Shown: positions 43,924 to 52,841, counted from the first letter of the stretch. The stretch: 64,000 nucleotides of DNA from Bacillus thuringiensis (GCF_001182785.1 NZ_CP012099.1:2106501-2170500), one strand, 5' to 3'. Program-made: numbers and translations. The notes: generated by a model from the sequence alone, not told the origin.

Positions 43924-44184
43924 ATGGAAGAAAAAGAACAGTTGTCTAGAATAATTGATTTAGCTAGTGAGTTAAGGAAAGTATTAGTGCAAGAATCTTT
44001 TTTTAATCATCATCCTGAACTGAGAGGAGTCATTGAGAATTTAGCTAGTTCTGTTGAAAATTTGGCGGAATTGCAAAAAAGTAAAGATGAAAACGCTGAA
44101 GATCGATTACGTTACGTACTTGCTAAAATGAAAATTGCTCATAATGCAATTTTACAAGAGAAAAAAGCATTTCCTTCTCATTAA
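43924..44184 (+). CDS. Uncharacterised 86-aa helical protein
   Basis: Not recognised. The soluble, charged product (starts MEEKEQLSRIIDLASELR) is predicted mostly alpha-helical with heptad-like Leu/Ile spacing and no Cys. A longer frame beginning at 43645 overlaps the antiporter gene and should be ignored; ATG 43924 lies seven bases after AGGAGGG. It has its own terminator. Confidence 0.65.
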   Translation: MEEKEQLSRIIDLASELRKVLVQESFFNHHPELRGVIENLASSVENLAELQKSKDENAEDRLRYVLAKMKIAHNAILQEKKAFPSH

Positions 44185-44200
44185 TATACGTTTTAATTTT

Positions 44201-44230
44201 GAACCTGGCGGATAACGTCAGGTTTTTTAT
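44201..44230 (+). terminator. Intrinsic terminator after the 86-aa gene
   Basis: AACCTGGCG pairs with CGTCAGGTT (one G-U) over GATAA, followed by T residues. Confidence 0.82.
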
Positions 44231-44289
44231 TTCTAGTTTTTCGTTTCTTTCATACACTAAGAATAGTATGAAAAAAGAAGGTGACTAAG

Positions 44290-46107
44290 GTGAAATTACA
44301 TAAAGCTCTTCAGCCAAGTTTTATAAAACGAATGTACTATATGAGATTTTTAGGGAAATTTACAAAAGCTGAAAAAGAGAAGAGTGGAGAGAATTTCTTT
44401 GTACAATGCTTATCGCCAATACCATTCACTTTACAGGAACAATTTGCAAATGAACCATATGTATTTGAAGGGTTATGTAGCAATAAAAAGAATGAAAAAA
44501 TCTTTTCGGAATTAAAGAAGAGAAAATTAGAAAAGCAATTAGTGATGTTTCGTCTTTATTATGAAAGAGGAAATGTATACGTGGAGTTAATATGTACAGA
44601 AGAACCGAAAGAAATAGCAAGTAGCTATAAAATGATTCCGGCACCTAAAGTTACAAATAATAAAAAAAGAGAGTCTTTAGAACGAAAACTTAGCAACGGT
44701 TATTTATCATTCCTAATGCCTAAATTTCCGAAGGACTTTGAGCCTCCTGAATTATTGTGGCACGATGGAAGACTGTATGGAAACATATCCTTAAAGTCAT
44801 CAATTAGCTCAATCGCATATTTTGAACAGAATCGGGAATGTAAATATATAAACTGCAGTGATTGGACGAAGTATGTAGAAATAGCGGTAGAAGATCAATT
44901 GTATTTTGTAAGTGATCATGTGTATGAGCAATTAAAGAAACGAATGCATGAAGAAGGTAAGCTAGTTGAAGTAGAAGATATAAAAGTGCAAAAAGATGAA
45001 TGGGAATGGGATGAGCGTGAATCGTCCTTTTTACAGTATGTACAAAGTATGGTGCGTAATAAAGGGCTATATTTGGATGAAACGGATATTTATAATTTCC
45101 ATATAAGTGTAAAAACAAATATGTTAACAATTCTTGGTGGTATACCGGGCGTTGGGAAATCGCGTTTTGTGCAAACTTATGCAGAAGCATTAGGATTACA
45201 GTATGGAGAAGAATTGGTTTGGATTCCAATTTCGCCATCGTATCAAGAACCACATGATTTACTTGGTTACCTTCATCCAAATGGTACTTTTATTGAAAGT
45301 GAAACGAAGTTAGTTAGGACGTTAATGAAGGCGAAAGAAAATCCAAATCAACTGTATATAATCGTTTTTGATGAAATGAACATGTCTCATATTGAGCATT
45401 GGTTTACTCCGTTTCTATCTGTTCTTCAACTTGAAACAAAAAATCGTATTTTAAACTTGTATGAGGGTGTACAGGACATAGAGAATTCAATTCCGTCAAC
45501 AATTGAAATTGGAGAAAATATTATATTTGTAGGTACTGTGAATTTTGATGAAACAACGAAAGAGCTCTCTGATCGATTATTAGACCGAACGAACCTAATA
45601 ACGTTACAGAAAATTCCGTTTTGTGAGATGGGCATGGAACAGGGGAAAGTCGTATTACACCCACCTTTGAAAGTAACAGCAGGAGAATTTCGGATAAATT
45701 GGATGAGAAATAAAGCGATGATTGAAGTGTTTTCTGAAGAAGAATTAGAGCTATTAGATAAGTTGCATGTCGTATTGTCATCACATGATGCGTCTAAGGG
45801 AATTTCTTTCCGATGTGCAAATGCAATTGCGACTTATTTGCAAAACATACCGTTCCAAAATAACCATACCTATATGATCAGTAGAGAAGAGGGGTTTGAT
45901 TTACAAATAAAGCAGCGTGTATTGACGAAAATTAGAGGGACCGAAATGATGGTTGGTTCTTTACTTTCTGAAGAAGCAAAAAGGGGAGCGATCTTAGTAC
46001 CTCTTTTGCAATCTGCACTTGCAAACAGAGTATCTACATTTGAACACTCTTTAGCATATATACGAGAAAAACGTAGGGAACTGGAGCTGTATGGATATGC
46101 AAAATGA
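44290..46107 (+). CDS. McrB-like AAA+ ATPase of a two-gene nuclease system
   Basis: 605-aa protein. The first ~250 residues match no domain I know; they contain neither the DUF3578 nor another recognised DNA-reader module. The AAA+ core follows: Walker A GGIPGVGKS (283-291), Walker B IIVFDEMN (357-364), the McrB-like segment GTVNFDET (415-422) and LSDRLLDRT. DEMN and the VN-x-D/T motif are characteristic of the McrB/MoxR-helix-2-insert branch, which in McrB hydrolyses GTP. The following nuclease gene overlaps by 17 bases. GTG 44290 with AGGTGA upstream was preferred to GTG 44281. A motor/sensor subunit of a type IV restriction-like complex is inferred. Confidence 0.75.
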   Translation: MKLHKALQPSFIKRMYYMRFLGKFTKAEKEKSGENFFVQCLSPIPFTLQEQFANEPYVFEGLCSNKKNEKIFSELKKRKLEKQLVMFRLYYERGNVYVELICTEEPKEIASSYKMIPAPKVTNNKKRESLERKLSNGYLSFLMPKFPKDFEPPELLWHDGRLYGNISLKSSISSIAYFEQNRECKYINCSDWTKYVEIAVEDQLYFVSDHVYEQLKKRMHEEGKLVEVEDIKVQKDEWEWDERESSFLQYVQSMVRNKGLYLDETDIYNFHISVKTNMLTILGGIPGVGKSRFVQTYAEALGLQYGEELVWIPISPSYQEPHDLLGYLHPNGTFIESETKLVRTLMKAKENPNQLYIIVFDEMNMSHIEHWFTPFLSVLQLETKNRILNLYEGVQDIENSIPSTIEIGENIIFVGTVNFDETTKELSDRLLDRTNLITLQKIPFCEMGMEQGKVVLHPPLKVTAGEFRINWMRNKAMIEVFSEEELELLDKLHVVLSSHDASKGISFRCANAIATYLQNIPFQNNHTYMISREEGFDLQIKQRVLTKIRGTEMMVGSLLSEEAKRGAILVPLLQSALANRVSTFEHSLAYIREKRRELELYGYAK

Positions 46108-47947
46108 AGGGCGTTACGAAACAAAAATCGTTGATACGAATGAAACGCTCCCTTTTGTATTAAAGTTAATCATTGGAAATGAGGGGAAAGGAGATTATAT
46201 TTTATTGAATCGTCTTTGTACATCTACTACAGCATTAGTTCAATGTATTTATAAAGTACAAGAATTAAAACCAATTAGATTGCAGTACAATTATGAAATT
46301 CCAATGAATATTACTTTTATATGGAATAAAGTATATGAGGGACAGAAAAATATAAAAGAGGCTCAATATGAAATAAATGAAAAAAAACAAAGAGTATTAA
46401 TATATGAGCATGGGAAAACAGAATTCTTTTATCCATGGCGCTGTGGTTTATACCATTTTGAAGTGCGTATAGAAGATACAACGTATTATGGCGCTTTTCA
46501 AATCGTACCGAAAAACTTTTTTGATGATCAATTTGAAATGATTCAAGACTATGTGAAGTCAATTTTAAATGAGTTGATTTTGGATAGAGGTTATTATAAA
46601 AAGACTTTCTCTGCACTTAGCGATATTGAGGATTCTTCTTATTTAGTGTTGCTTAGAAAGTTACCCCAAAAAATGAAGATGATAAAGCAAATCTTTAAGA
46701 AAATAGAATCAAGCTCAAAATTTATAAATGCATATAAATGGGAAGGAAAAGAGAGAAAGCCAACAAGAAAAGGAACGATAGTGGCAGAAAGAAAACCTTA
46801 TGCAAAACATTATAATCGTAAGTTTATGGAACAAAAAAATAGTAAGGAAAATGCATTTCTTAAATATAAAGCGATGCAATTTCATCATTATTTAATTGAA
46901 GCTAAAAGTTTTTTACGTCAAACAATTGAAATATTAGAAAGAGAGAAAAAGAAAAAATCAGAAGAGTTTCAAGCCGTAAAAACGATTATACAAACAATTG
47001 AGCGTAATGGATCAGTAACCGATAGAGAGAAGCAAAAATATAAAAATATACATTTACTAAAAGAAGCTGATTTACGAAAGAGCTCAATGAAAATACAAGA
47101 ATATAAAATATTGGCGCATATTGTTCATGAAAATGTACAATACTTTCAAATATTAATGCACTCCTCGTTTTGGAGGGAAGTTACTGAAACGAGTAACATG
47201 AACTTACATGATTTACCGATACCACATCAACAATTACTACATCATTTAGAAGTACTCCCGCAATATACGGATCAATCTCCATCGTTATTATTTGTTAATA
47301 AGCCAACGTTTTTAGTGTATGAATATTACGCTTTTTTTATCGTTATTTCAATTTTAGAGCAAATTGGTTTTGAGGCTAGAAATTCCATTCGTGAACAAAT
47401 ACAAGAACATTTTTATGTAGATGGATTACAAGATGGAACGACAGTAGTTTTACAACGAGATGATATAAAGGTGCATGTCGCATTTAATGACTTAATTGAA
47501 ACACATCCTCTTATTGCATTAAGTAAAGGGAGTAATTTTTACAATGGTGAGGATACGAAGAAGCCAGATATTCGCTTAGACTGTTATGTAAAAGAAGATG
47601 GGAAATACGTATATAAATCTTCTATTATTATTGAAGTGAAGTATAGTCCAATGTACAATATTTTTCAGCACGTTGGAAATACGAAAGCAACTGAGCAAAT
47701 GTATAAGTATTGGTCTATAAAGTATGTAGAAGAACAGGATGGAAAGCGAGTCTATTATCGAAGGTCAATTTATGAAGTCATTTGTGTATATCCAGGAAGC
47801 CATATGCATAGTAAAAAAATTGAGTCTGGATGCGGTGTTTTCTTGCAGTTATATCCATATAAGACGAAACAAGGGGAAGAGAAATTAGCTGGAAAACATG
47901 GGATGGTACAAATTTTTGAAAAGTGGTTAAAAAGCATTGAGAAGTAA
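46091..47947 (+). CDS. DUF2357 / PD-(D/E)XK nuclease, McrC-like partner
   Basis: 618-aa protein. The N-terminal half (about 40-180) resembles DUF2357: RLQYNYEIPMNITFIW, WRCGLYHFEVRIEDTTYYGAFQIVPKNFFDDQFE. A long basic helical segment follows (about 190-330). The C-terminal domain (about 400-610) is a PD-(D/E)XK nuclease: KKPDIRLD with Asp493 and Asp497, then IIIEVKYS with Glu515 and Lys517, and a later Q/Y-rich motif. McrC has the same order (DUF2357-like stalk, then nuclease). ATG 46091 has GGAG four bases upstream and lies inside the ATPase gene, implying coupled translation. Expected to cut DNA when driven by the AAA+ partner. Confidence 0.78.
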   Translation: MDMQNEGRYETKIVDTNETLPFVLKLIIGNEGKGDYILLNRLCTSTTALVQCIYKVQELKPIRLQYNYEIPMNITFIWNKVYEGQKNIKEAQYEINEKKQRVLIYEHGKTEFFYPWRCGLYHFEVRIEDTTYYGAFQIVPKNFFDDQFEMIQDYVKSILNELILDRGYYKKTFSALSDIEDSSYLVLLRKLPQKMKMIKQIFKKIESSSKFINAYKWEGKERKPTRKGTIVAERKPYAKHYNRKFMEQKNSKENAFLKYKAMQFHHYLIEAKSFLRQTIEILEREKKKKSEEFQAVKTIIQTIERNGSVTDREKQKYKNIHLLKEADLRKSSMKIQEYKILAHIVHENVQYFQILMHSSFWREVTETSNMNLHDLPIPHQQLLHHLEVLPQYTDQSPSLLFVNKPTFLVYEYYAFFIVISILEQIGFEARNSIREQIQEHFYVDGLQDGTTVVLQRDDIKVHVAFNDLIETHPLIALSKGSNFYNGEDTKKPDIRLDCYVKEDGKYVYKSSIIIEVKYSPMYNIFQHVGNTKATEQMYKYWSIKYVEEQDGKRVYYRRSIYEVICVYPGSHMHSKKIESGCGVFLQLYPYKTKQGEEKLAGKHGMVQIFEKWLKSIEK

Positions 47948-47948
47948 A

Positions 47949-47979
47949 AGAAATCCTTTTTCATAAAGGATTTTTTTAG
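47949..47979 (+). terminator. Intrinsic terminator after the nuclease gene
   Basis: AAATCCTTT pairs with AAAGGATTT over a 5-base loop, followed by T residues. Confidence 0.84.
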
Positions 47980-48141
47980 ATTAAGAAGAATTATATGCTG
48001 TATGGAAAGAAACATATTGTAATTTAGATTTGAAAAGTGATACAAATGTGTTATTAAAAGGAATGTGAGCGCGGGATAAAAGTCGATTAAATTGGAATCT
48101 AATTCATTTTGCAGAATATAATAAGTCATAAATATTTTTAG

Positions 48142-48170
48142 TTGCATACGAAGATTTGTTCTTATATGAT
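48142..48170 (+). promoter_or_regulatory. Sigma-A promoter of the acyltransferase-like gene
   Basis: TTGCAT (48142-48147), 17 bases, TATGAT (48165-48170). The start codon follows about 54 bases after -10. Confidence 0.65.
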
Positions 48171-48223
48171 AGATAGTGAAAGCGTTATCAAAAACAGAGC
48201 GACGATGGGAAAGGCGGTTAAAT

Positions 48224-48820
48224 ATGTTCCAGCGTGTTCAAACAAAGGAAGAACATTTTGGGTTCGAGCAACTATGGGGAGATTTTTGTGAAGAAAGAAA
48301 CTTAATGTTCGTAGAACGTAATTTAAATCCATCACGATTTTTATTAATAGAAGATGAACATCCTATTGGTACAGTAGAATGTATTAAGTATACGGTACCT
48401 GAACAATCAAATTCTGAGTTTTTCTATCCGTTTTCTAAAAATGATTTAGTAAAAGATTTGAAGAATGTGTATGAAATAGGCAAGTTAAGTATTTCGAAAA
48501 CGTCTCGTGGGAGAGGACATTTTAAAAGGCTAACAGCTATTTTATTTATACATGCGTTAGAAACAAAAGCTGAATGGTACATTGCAGCAGTAACAAAAAG
48601 AATGTATATGTATTTACTTACACTCGGTTTTCCAATTGAACCGATAGATAATCCATTTCAGTTTCATGATACTTTACAAGGTGTACCAGTAAGAATTCAT
48701 GCTCGAAAAGGGGTTACGCATTTATATTCTTTAAAAGAATTTCGTGATGTGATTCAAGGGAATGCTCATGCACAGGCATTAATTGCAGAATACAGTAAAA
48801 ATATTATGTTAACAAAATAA
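48224..48820 (+). CDS. LuxI/FeeM-like GNAT-fold acyltransferase
   Basis: 198-aa protein of the autoinducer-synthase/N-acyl-amino-acid-synthase superfamily by layout. FLLIEDEHPIGTVECIKYT gives the early strands; YEIGKLSISKTSRGRGHFKRLTAILFIHAL is the acyl-donor helix-loop, and AAVTKRMYMYLLTLGFPIEPID is the typical late segment. The superfamily uses acyl-ACP or acyl-CoA to acylate an amino acid or amino acid derivative; the actual product is unknown. ATG 48224 with AAGGCGG was chosen over an upstream in-frame start at 48176. It lies between the nuclease pair and racA. Confidence 0.6.
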   Translation: MFQRVQTKEEHFGFEQLWGDFCEERNLMFVERNLNPSRFLLIEDEHPIGTVECIKYTVPEQSNSEFFYPFSKNDLVKDLKNVYEIGKLSISKTSRGRGHFKRLTAILFIHALETKAEWYIAAVTKRMYMYLLTLGFPIEPIDNPFQFHDTLQGVPVRIHARKGVTHLYSLKEFRDVIQGNAHAQALIAEYSKNIMLTK

Positions 48821-48880
48821 AACGAAGTGAATATGTATAATAAAGAGAATAATATTTTTATAGGATATAACTCTTCATTA

Positions 48881-48917
48881 AAAAAGACCCTTATTATTTT
48901 AATAAGGGTCTAAAAAT
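48881..48917. terminator. Bidirectional terminator before racA
   Basis: AGACCCTTATT pairs with AATAAGGGTCT over ATTTT-type bases, with A and T runs; it lies between convergent genes. Confidence 0.85.
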
Positions 48918-49459
48918 TATAATCCAAATATACTAAAAATCATTTTGCGGCGCTTAGGTTTCTTTTCTCGTTCGTATGTTGGTTTTGAATCAGGAGTAAT
49001 ATAAATGGGTTCTTCTTTCGTTAGGGCAGCTTCTAACTTTTGAATTCGCTCTAACATTTCCTCCATTTCACGACGGTGTTGTAAAAGTTGGTACGTGACG
49101 ACATCATTTGCCTTATCTTGCATTTGTTCTTCCATTCGATCGAGTCTTCTCGTAATAGTGTTTAATTGATCAGCTAATTGTTCAAAATCATTCGATGATA
49201 TGTTTTGAACAATTGTATTGACTTGAGTTTTTAATTCTTCAACCTCATTTGAGGAAGTCTTTTGAGTAGGTTGAGAATTTTGAGACTGCTCTATTTGAAA
49301 TAGATGGTGTTCTAACATTTGATCGACATCATCTTGTGTGAAAATAAAGTGACCATATTTATTTTTTTCTATCGTAAGATTTAATTGTTGCGCGATCCGG
49401 ACAACAGCCTTTGGGCTAACACCTAATTTTTTTGCGATAAATGGTGTTTTATATTCCAA
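48917..49459 (-). CDS. racA: Chromosome-anchoring protein RacA
   Basis: Sporulation protein that binds GC-rich repeats near the origin and tethers it to the cell pole through DivIVA. The 180-aa product has a MerR-like N-terminal helix-turn-helix ([20 protein letters not shown], then [10 protein letters not shown]), a long coiled coil (about 70-145: [47 protein letters not shown]) and a basic C-terminus ([10 protein letters not shown]). The start is TTG 49459 with AGGAGGG upstream; the frame continues to 49567 without a second site. Firm match to the B. cereus-group RacA I remember. Confidence 0.92.
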   Translation of the reverse strand: MEYKTPFIAKKLGVSPKAVVRIAQQLNLTIEKNKYGHFIFTQDDVDQMLEHHLFQIEQSQNSQPTQKTSSNEVEELKTQVNTIVQNISSNDFEQLADQLNTITRRLDRMEEQMQDKANDVVTYQLLQHRREMEEMLERIQKLEAALTKEEPIYITPDSKPTYEREKKPKRRKMIFSIFGL

Positions 49460-49631
49460 AATAATCCCTCCTATATATATCCTGTTGAATGATTTCGAGC
49501 TATGAAGTAAGTTCCCTTCTAGTGCGACAAAAGAAGTGTGGAATCGGCAAAGAAAGTGTTTTTTCACGAAATTGAGTTAAGAAGAATAGTTTGTTTAAAT
49601 AAAAATGTTTTATCGTAACATTTAGAATAAT

Positions 49632-49661
49632 TTGACTAGTGTAAATGAATTAGATTATCAT
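49632..49661 (+). promoter_or_regulatory. Sigma-A promoter of the CNNM transporter gene
   Basis: TTGACT (49632-49637), 18-base spacer, TATCAT (49656-49661). The -10 element is part of the Fur-family palindrome. Confidence 0.6.
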
Positions 49662-49669
49662 AATGATAA
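49655..49669. promoter_or_regulatory. PerR/Fur-family box over the -10 region
   Basis: TTATCAT-A-ATGATAA is a perfect 7-1-7 inverted repeat, differing from the PerR consensus TTATAATnATTATAA only at two symmetrical positions. Its position over -10 would block RNA polymerase. Which Fur-family member binds cannot be told by eye. Confidence 0.5.
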
Positions 49670-49770
49670 ATATCTTTTTTATGTATGCATATAATATATA
49701 AAAAGGTGGTTGCTAATGTAGAATTTTGTTAGAGTATTAGAATGCTTACTTCACTTGAATAAAATTAAGT

Positions 49771-49810
49771 AGGAGGTGGCTTCCTTGCTTACAATGTAAG
49801 TAAGGAAAAG
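49771..49810 (+). promoter_or_regulatory. Leader mini-ORF and ribosome-site-sequestering hairpin
   Basis: A strong AGGAGGT (49771-49777) precedes TTG 49785, which opens a four-codon frame ending at TAA 49797-49799. The frame lies in a hairpin: TTCCTTGCTTAC (49781-49792) pairs with GTAAGTAAGGAA (49796-49807), 12 bp with one G-U. The 3' arm contains the AAGGAAAAG that serves the transporter gene, so translation of the mini-ORF or metal-dependent folding could gate the main start. Confidence 0.5.
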
Positions 49811-49813
49811 TAT

Positions 49814-51169
49814 TTGGACATATATAGTATAAGTATAGTGATTGTTTTAATTGCCTTAACGGCATTTTTCGTTGCAGCAGAATTTGCAATTGTTAAAGTG
49901 AGAAGTTCACGAATTGACTATTTAATTGCAGAAGGAAATAATCGTGCAACATCGGTCAAAACAGTCATTACAAACTTAGACGAATATTTATCTGCTTGTC
50001 AGCTAGGAATTACTGTTACAGCTTTAGGAATTGGGTGGTTTGGTAAACCTGCGTTAAAGCAAATGTTTGATACGCTTTTTGCAAATTGGAATATCTCTAC
50101 TCAACTAGCAGACATTTTTGCTGTAACTTTAGTATTTTTGTTAATTACTTTTTTACATGTTGTAATAGGGGAATTGGCCCCAAAAACATTTGCAATTCAA
50201 AAATCTGAACAAGTGAGTTTGCTTGTTTCTAAGCCGTTAATTTTCTTTTATCGTATTGCATTCCCATTCATTTGGCTATTAAATGGTTCAGCTCGAATCA
50301 TTACGAAGCTGCTAGGGCTGAAACCGCCGAAGGGGCATGATGAGGTTCATTCAGAAGAAGAATTACGGTTGTTAGTTTCAGAAAGTTATAAAAATGGTGA
50401 GATTAATCAATCTGAATATAAATATGTAAATAAAATTTTTGAATTTGATGATCGGATTGCAAAAGAAATAATGGTACCTCGAACTGAAATGAATATTATA
50501 AGTAAAGAAATGCCCGCTGAAGAAGCTTTGCAAAAAATGTCTCGCGAAAAATATACAAGGTATCCAGTTGTTGATGGCGACAAAGACCACGTAATAGGTT
50601 TTGTGAATTTTAAAGATATTTTTACTGAGTTTGTACAACATAAAGCTGTTAATAAGAATACAGTAGAGCAATATATGAGACCAATTATTTTAGTTATCGA
50701 TTCTATTCCAATTCATGATTTGTTTTTAAAAATGCAAAAAGAAAGAACACATATTGCTATATTGATAGATGAATATGGTGGGACATCTGGACTTGTTACT
50801 GTTGAAGATATTTTGGAAGAAATTGTTGGAGATATTCAGGATGAGTTTGATACGGATGAGCAGCCAGAAATTCAACAAGTTAGTGAAACGAAGACGATAC
50901 TAGAGGGAAAAGTACTTGTTAGTGAAGTGAATACGTTATTTGGTTTAGGGATTGATGATGATGGTGTTGATACAATCGGTGGTTGGATTTTAACGAAGAA
51001 TATAGAGATTGCTGAAGAGGATTTCATTGAAATTGAAAATTATAAGTTTTGTGTGAAAGAATTAGATGGACATTATATAAAAAGATTAGAAGTTACAAAG
51101 ATAGTAGAATCGATTGTTATTTTAGAAGATGAAAAACAAATTTCGTTACAAGAGCAAATTAGCTCGTAA
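49814..51169 (+). CDS. CNNM/CorC-family divalent-cation transporter (DUF21-CBS-CorC_HlyC)
   Basis: 451-aa membrane protein. The DUF21 domain (about 1-190) has three to four helices with FFVAAEFAIVKVR, SACQLGITVTALGIGWFG and VIGELAPKTFAIQ. A CBS pair follows (about 210-340; IMVPRTEMNII, YTRYPVVD, HIAILIDEYGGTSGLVT) and then a CorC_HlyC domain ending in a Glu/Gln-rich tail. Homologues such as B. subtilis MpfA export Mg2+. The start is TTG 49814, with AAGGAAAAG upstream locked in a hairpin (see leader entry). A Fur-family box overlaps its promoter. Confidence 0.87.
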   Translation: MDIYSISIVIVLIALTAFFVAAEFAIVKVRSSRIDYLIAEGNNRATSVKTVITNLDEYLSACQLGITVTALGIGWFGKPALKQMFDTLFANWNISTQLADIFAVTLVFLLITFLHVVIGELAPKTFAIQKSEQVSLLVSKPLIFFYRIAFPFIWLLNGSARIITKLLGLKPPKGHDEVHSEEELRLLVSESYKNGEINQSEYKYVNKIFEFDDRIAKEIMVPRTEMNIISKEMPAEEALQKMSREKYTRYPVVDGDKDHVIGFVNFKDIFTEFVQHKAVNKNTVEQYMRPIILVIDSIPIHDLFLKMQKERTHIAILIDEYGGTSGLVTVEDILEEIVGDIQDEFDTDEQPEIQQVSETKTILEGKVLVSEVNTLFGLGIDDDGVDTIGGWILTKNIEIAEEDFIEIENYKFCVKELDGHYIKRLEVTKIVESIVILEDEKQISLQEQISS

Positions 51170-51196
51170 ACTCTGCTATATAGCAGAGTTTTTTTG
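51166..51196 (+). terminator. Intrinsic terminator after the CNNM gene
   Basis: AAACTCTGCTA pairs with TAGCAGAGTTT over TA, followed by T residues; it begins at the stop codon. Confidence 0.88.
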
Positions 51197-51301
51197 AGCA
51201 TAATGTTTTTTGAGGAATAGGGGCTATGATACAATGACATAAGTCAGACCTTTCACTAGGTGAAGTATTGTTGTATACATATATTTGGAAGGAGAAGAAG
51301 T

Positions 51302-52726
51302 ATGAAAAAGCATTTATATATAAACGGAGATTGGAAATCTGTAAACACGTATAAACCATTATACGCACCATATTCTGAAGAAACATTAGCAGAAATTGCA
51401 CAAGGAACGGAAGAAGATGTAAAAGAGGCTGTTACTGCTGCAAAAAATGCAATGACAAAAATGAATAAATTATCTGCATATGATCGAGCGACTATTTTAG
51501 AGAAGGTTGCACAAAAAATGGATGAAAGAAGAGAAGAATTTGCAGAGATTATTGCAAAAGAAGCTGCAAAACCAATACGTGCTGCAAGGGGAGAAGTAGA
51601 TCGTACTGTTCAAACGTACAAATTTGCAGCTGAAGAAGCGAAGCGTATATATGGTGAGACATTGCCATTAGACGCCGCACCTGGTGCGGATGGGCGTATT
51701 GCATATACAATCCGAAAGCCGATTGGGGTTATAGGGGCTATTACCCCATTTAATTTCCCATTAAATTTAGTTGCGCATAAAGTTGGACCTGCAATTGCTG
51801 CCGGAAATACAGTTGTGTTAAAGCCAGCTGATCAAACGCCATTATCATCTTATGCATTAGTTGAGTTATTTGAAGAGGCAGGATTGCCAAATGGAGCTTT
51901 AAATATCATTTCTGGTCCTGGCTCCACGGTTGGTGAGGCAATCGTTAAAAATGATTATGTTGCTTCTATTACTTTTACCGGAAGTCCAAAAGTTGGAATC
52001 GGAATAAAACAAAAGGCTGGGTTAAAACGAGTTACGTTAGAACTAGGATCAAATGCTGCTGTTATTATTGATGAAGATGTAGAGTTAACAGATGAAATAG
52101 TTGAACGTGTAAAATGGGGAGCATTTGTTAATAATGGGCAAGTTTGTATTTCAGTACAACGTGTTTTTGTACATGAAACGAAAAAGCATGAATTTCATTC
52201 GAAGCTAAAGAAAGCGATGGAATCAGTTGTTGTTGGGGATCCACTGCTTGAAGAAACGGATGTATCAGCTTTAATTTCAAAAAAAGATGTAGAGCGAATT
52301 GATATGTGGGTTCAAGAAGCAATTGAGGAAGGAGCAACTGTTTTATGCGGTGGTAAGAAGCGGGATGCAAGAATCTTTGAACCGACTGTATTAACAAATG
52401 TTCCAGATCATGTATCAGTGCAGTGTCAAGAAGTATTCGGTCCACTCATGACAGTAAATACATTTAAAGAATTTGATGAAGCGATTGAGCAAGTAAATAA
52501 TTCGCGTTACGGCTTACAGGCAGGAGTATTTACAAATAATTTATTTAAAGCAATGCGTGCAATCGATGAGTTAGAGGTTGGTGGTGTCATGATTAATGAT
52601 ATTCCAACGTTCAGAGTAGATCATATGCCTTATGGTGGTGTGAAAGAAAGTGGCACGGGGCGTGAAGGAATTAAATATGCAATAGAAGAAATGACAGAAA
52701 TGAAATTAGTATGTATTAAAAAATAA
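51302..52726 (+). CDS. NAD(P)-dependent aldehyde dehydrogenase
   Basis: ALDH-superfamily enzyme of 474 aa. ITPFNFPLNLVAHKVGPAIAAGN and FTGSPKVG bind the nucleotide, LELGSNA holds the general-base Glu, and NNGQVCISVQR the catalytic Cys. The C-terminal EVFGPLMTV and MPYGGVKESGTGREG match the class. It most resembles broad-substrate aldehyde/lactaldehyde-type members; the substrate is not evident. ATG 51302 follows GGAGAAGAAG; the frame extends back to 51260 without a site. Monocistronic. Confidence 0.9.
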   Translation: MKKHLYINGDWKSVNTYKPLYAPYSEETLAEIAQGTEEDVKEAVTAAKNAMTKMNKLSAYDRATILEKVAQKMDERREEFAEIIAKEAAKPIRAARGEVDRTVQTYKFAAEEAKRIYGETLPLDAAPGADGRIAYTIRKPIGVIGAITPFNFPLNLVAHKVGPAIAAGNTVVLKPADQTPLSSYALVELFEEAGLPNGALNIISGPGSTVGEAIVKNDYVASITFTGSPKVGIGIKQKAGLKRVTLELGSNAAVIIDEDVELTDEIVERVKWGAFVNNGQVCISVQRVFVHETKKHEFHSKLKKAMESVVVGDPLLEETDVSALISKKDVERIDMWVQEAIEEGATVLCGGKKRDARIFEPTVLTNVPDHVSVQCQEVFGPLMTVNTFKEFDEAIEQVNNSRYGLQAGVFTNNLFKAMRAIDELEVGGVMINDIPTFRVDHMPYGGVKESGTGREGIKYAIEEMTEMKLVCIKK

Positions 52727-52746
52727 AGCATATAGAACTTAAACAT

Positions 52747-52801
52747 TGCACTAAAAAACGAGTAGGAAAATGTTTACGATTCCATACTCGTTTTTTTAGT
52801 G
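52747..52801. terminator. Long bidirectional terminator after the aldehyde dehydrogenase gene
   Basis: CACTAAAAAACGAGTA pairs with TACTCGTTTTTTTAGTG, with a smaller GGAA/TTCC extension inside. It sits between convergent genes. Confidence 0.84.
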
Positions 52802-52841
52802 TTTTTTACGTTTCTAGTTACTATTTAATTAAGTGTACCTT

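Noticed and set aside
43645..44184. 179-codon frame ending at the 86-aa protein stop
   Set aside because: Its first half lies out of frame inside the antiporter gene and its terminator; only the part from ATG 43924 has a ribosome site.
49683..49700. TATGCATATAATATATA as a PlcR box
   Set aside because: The right half does not match TnCATA.
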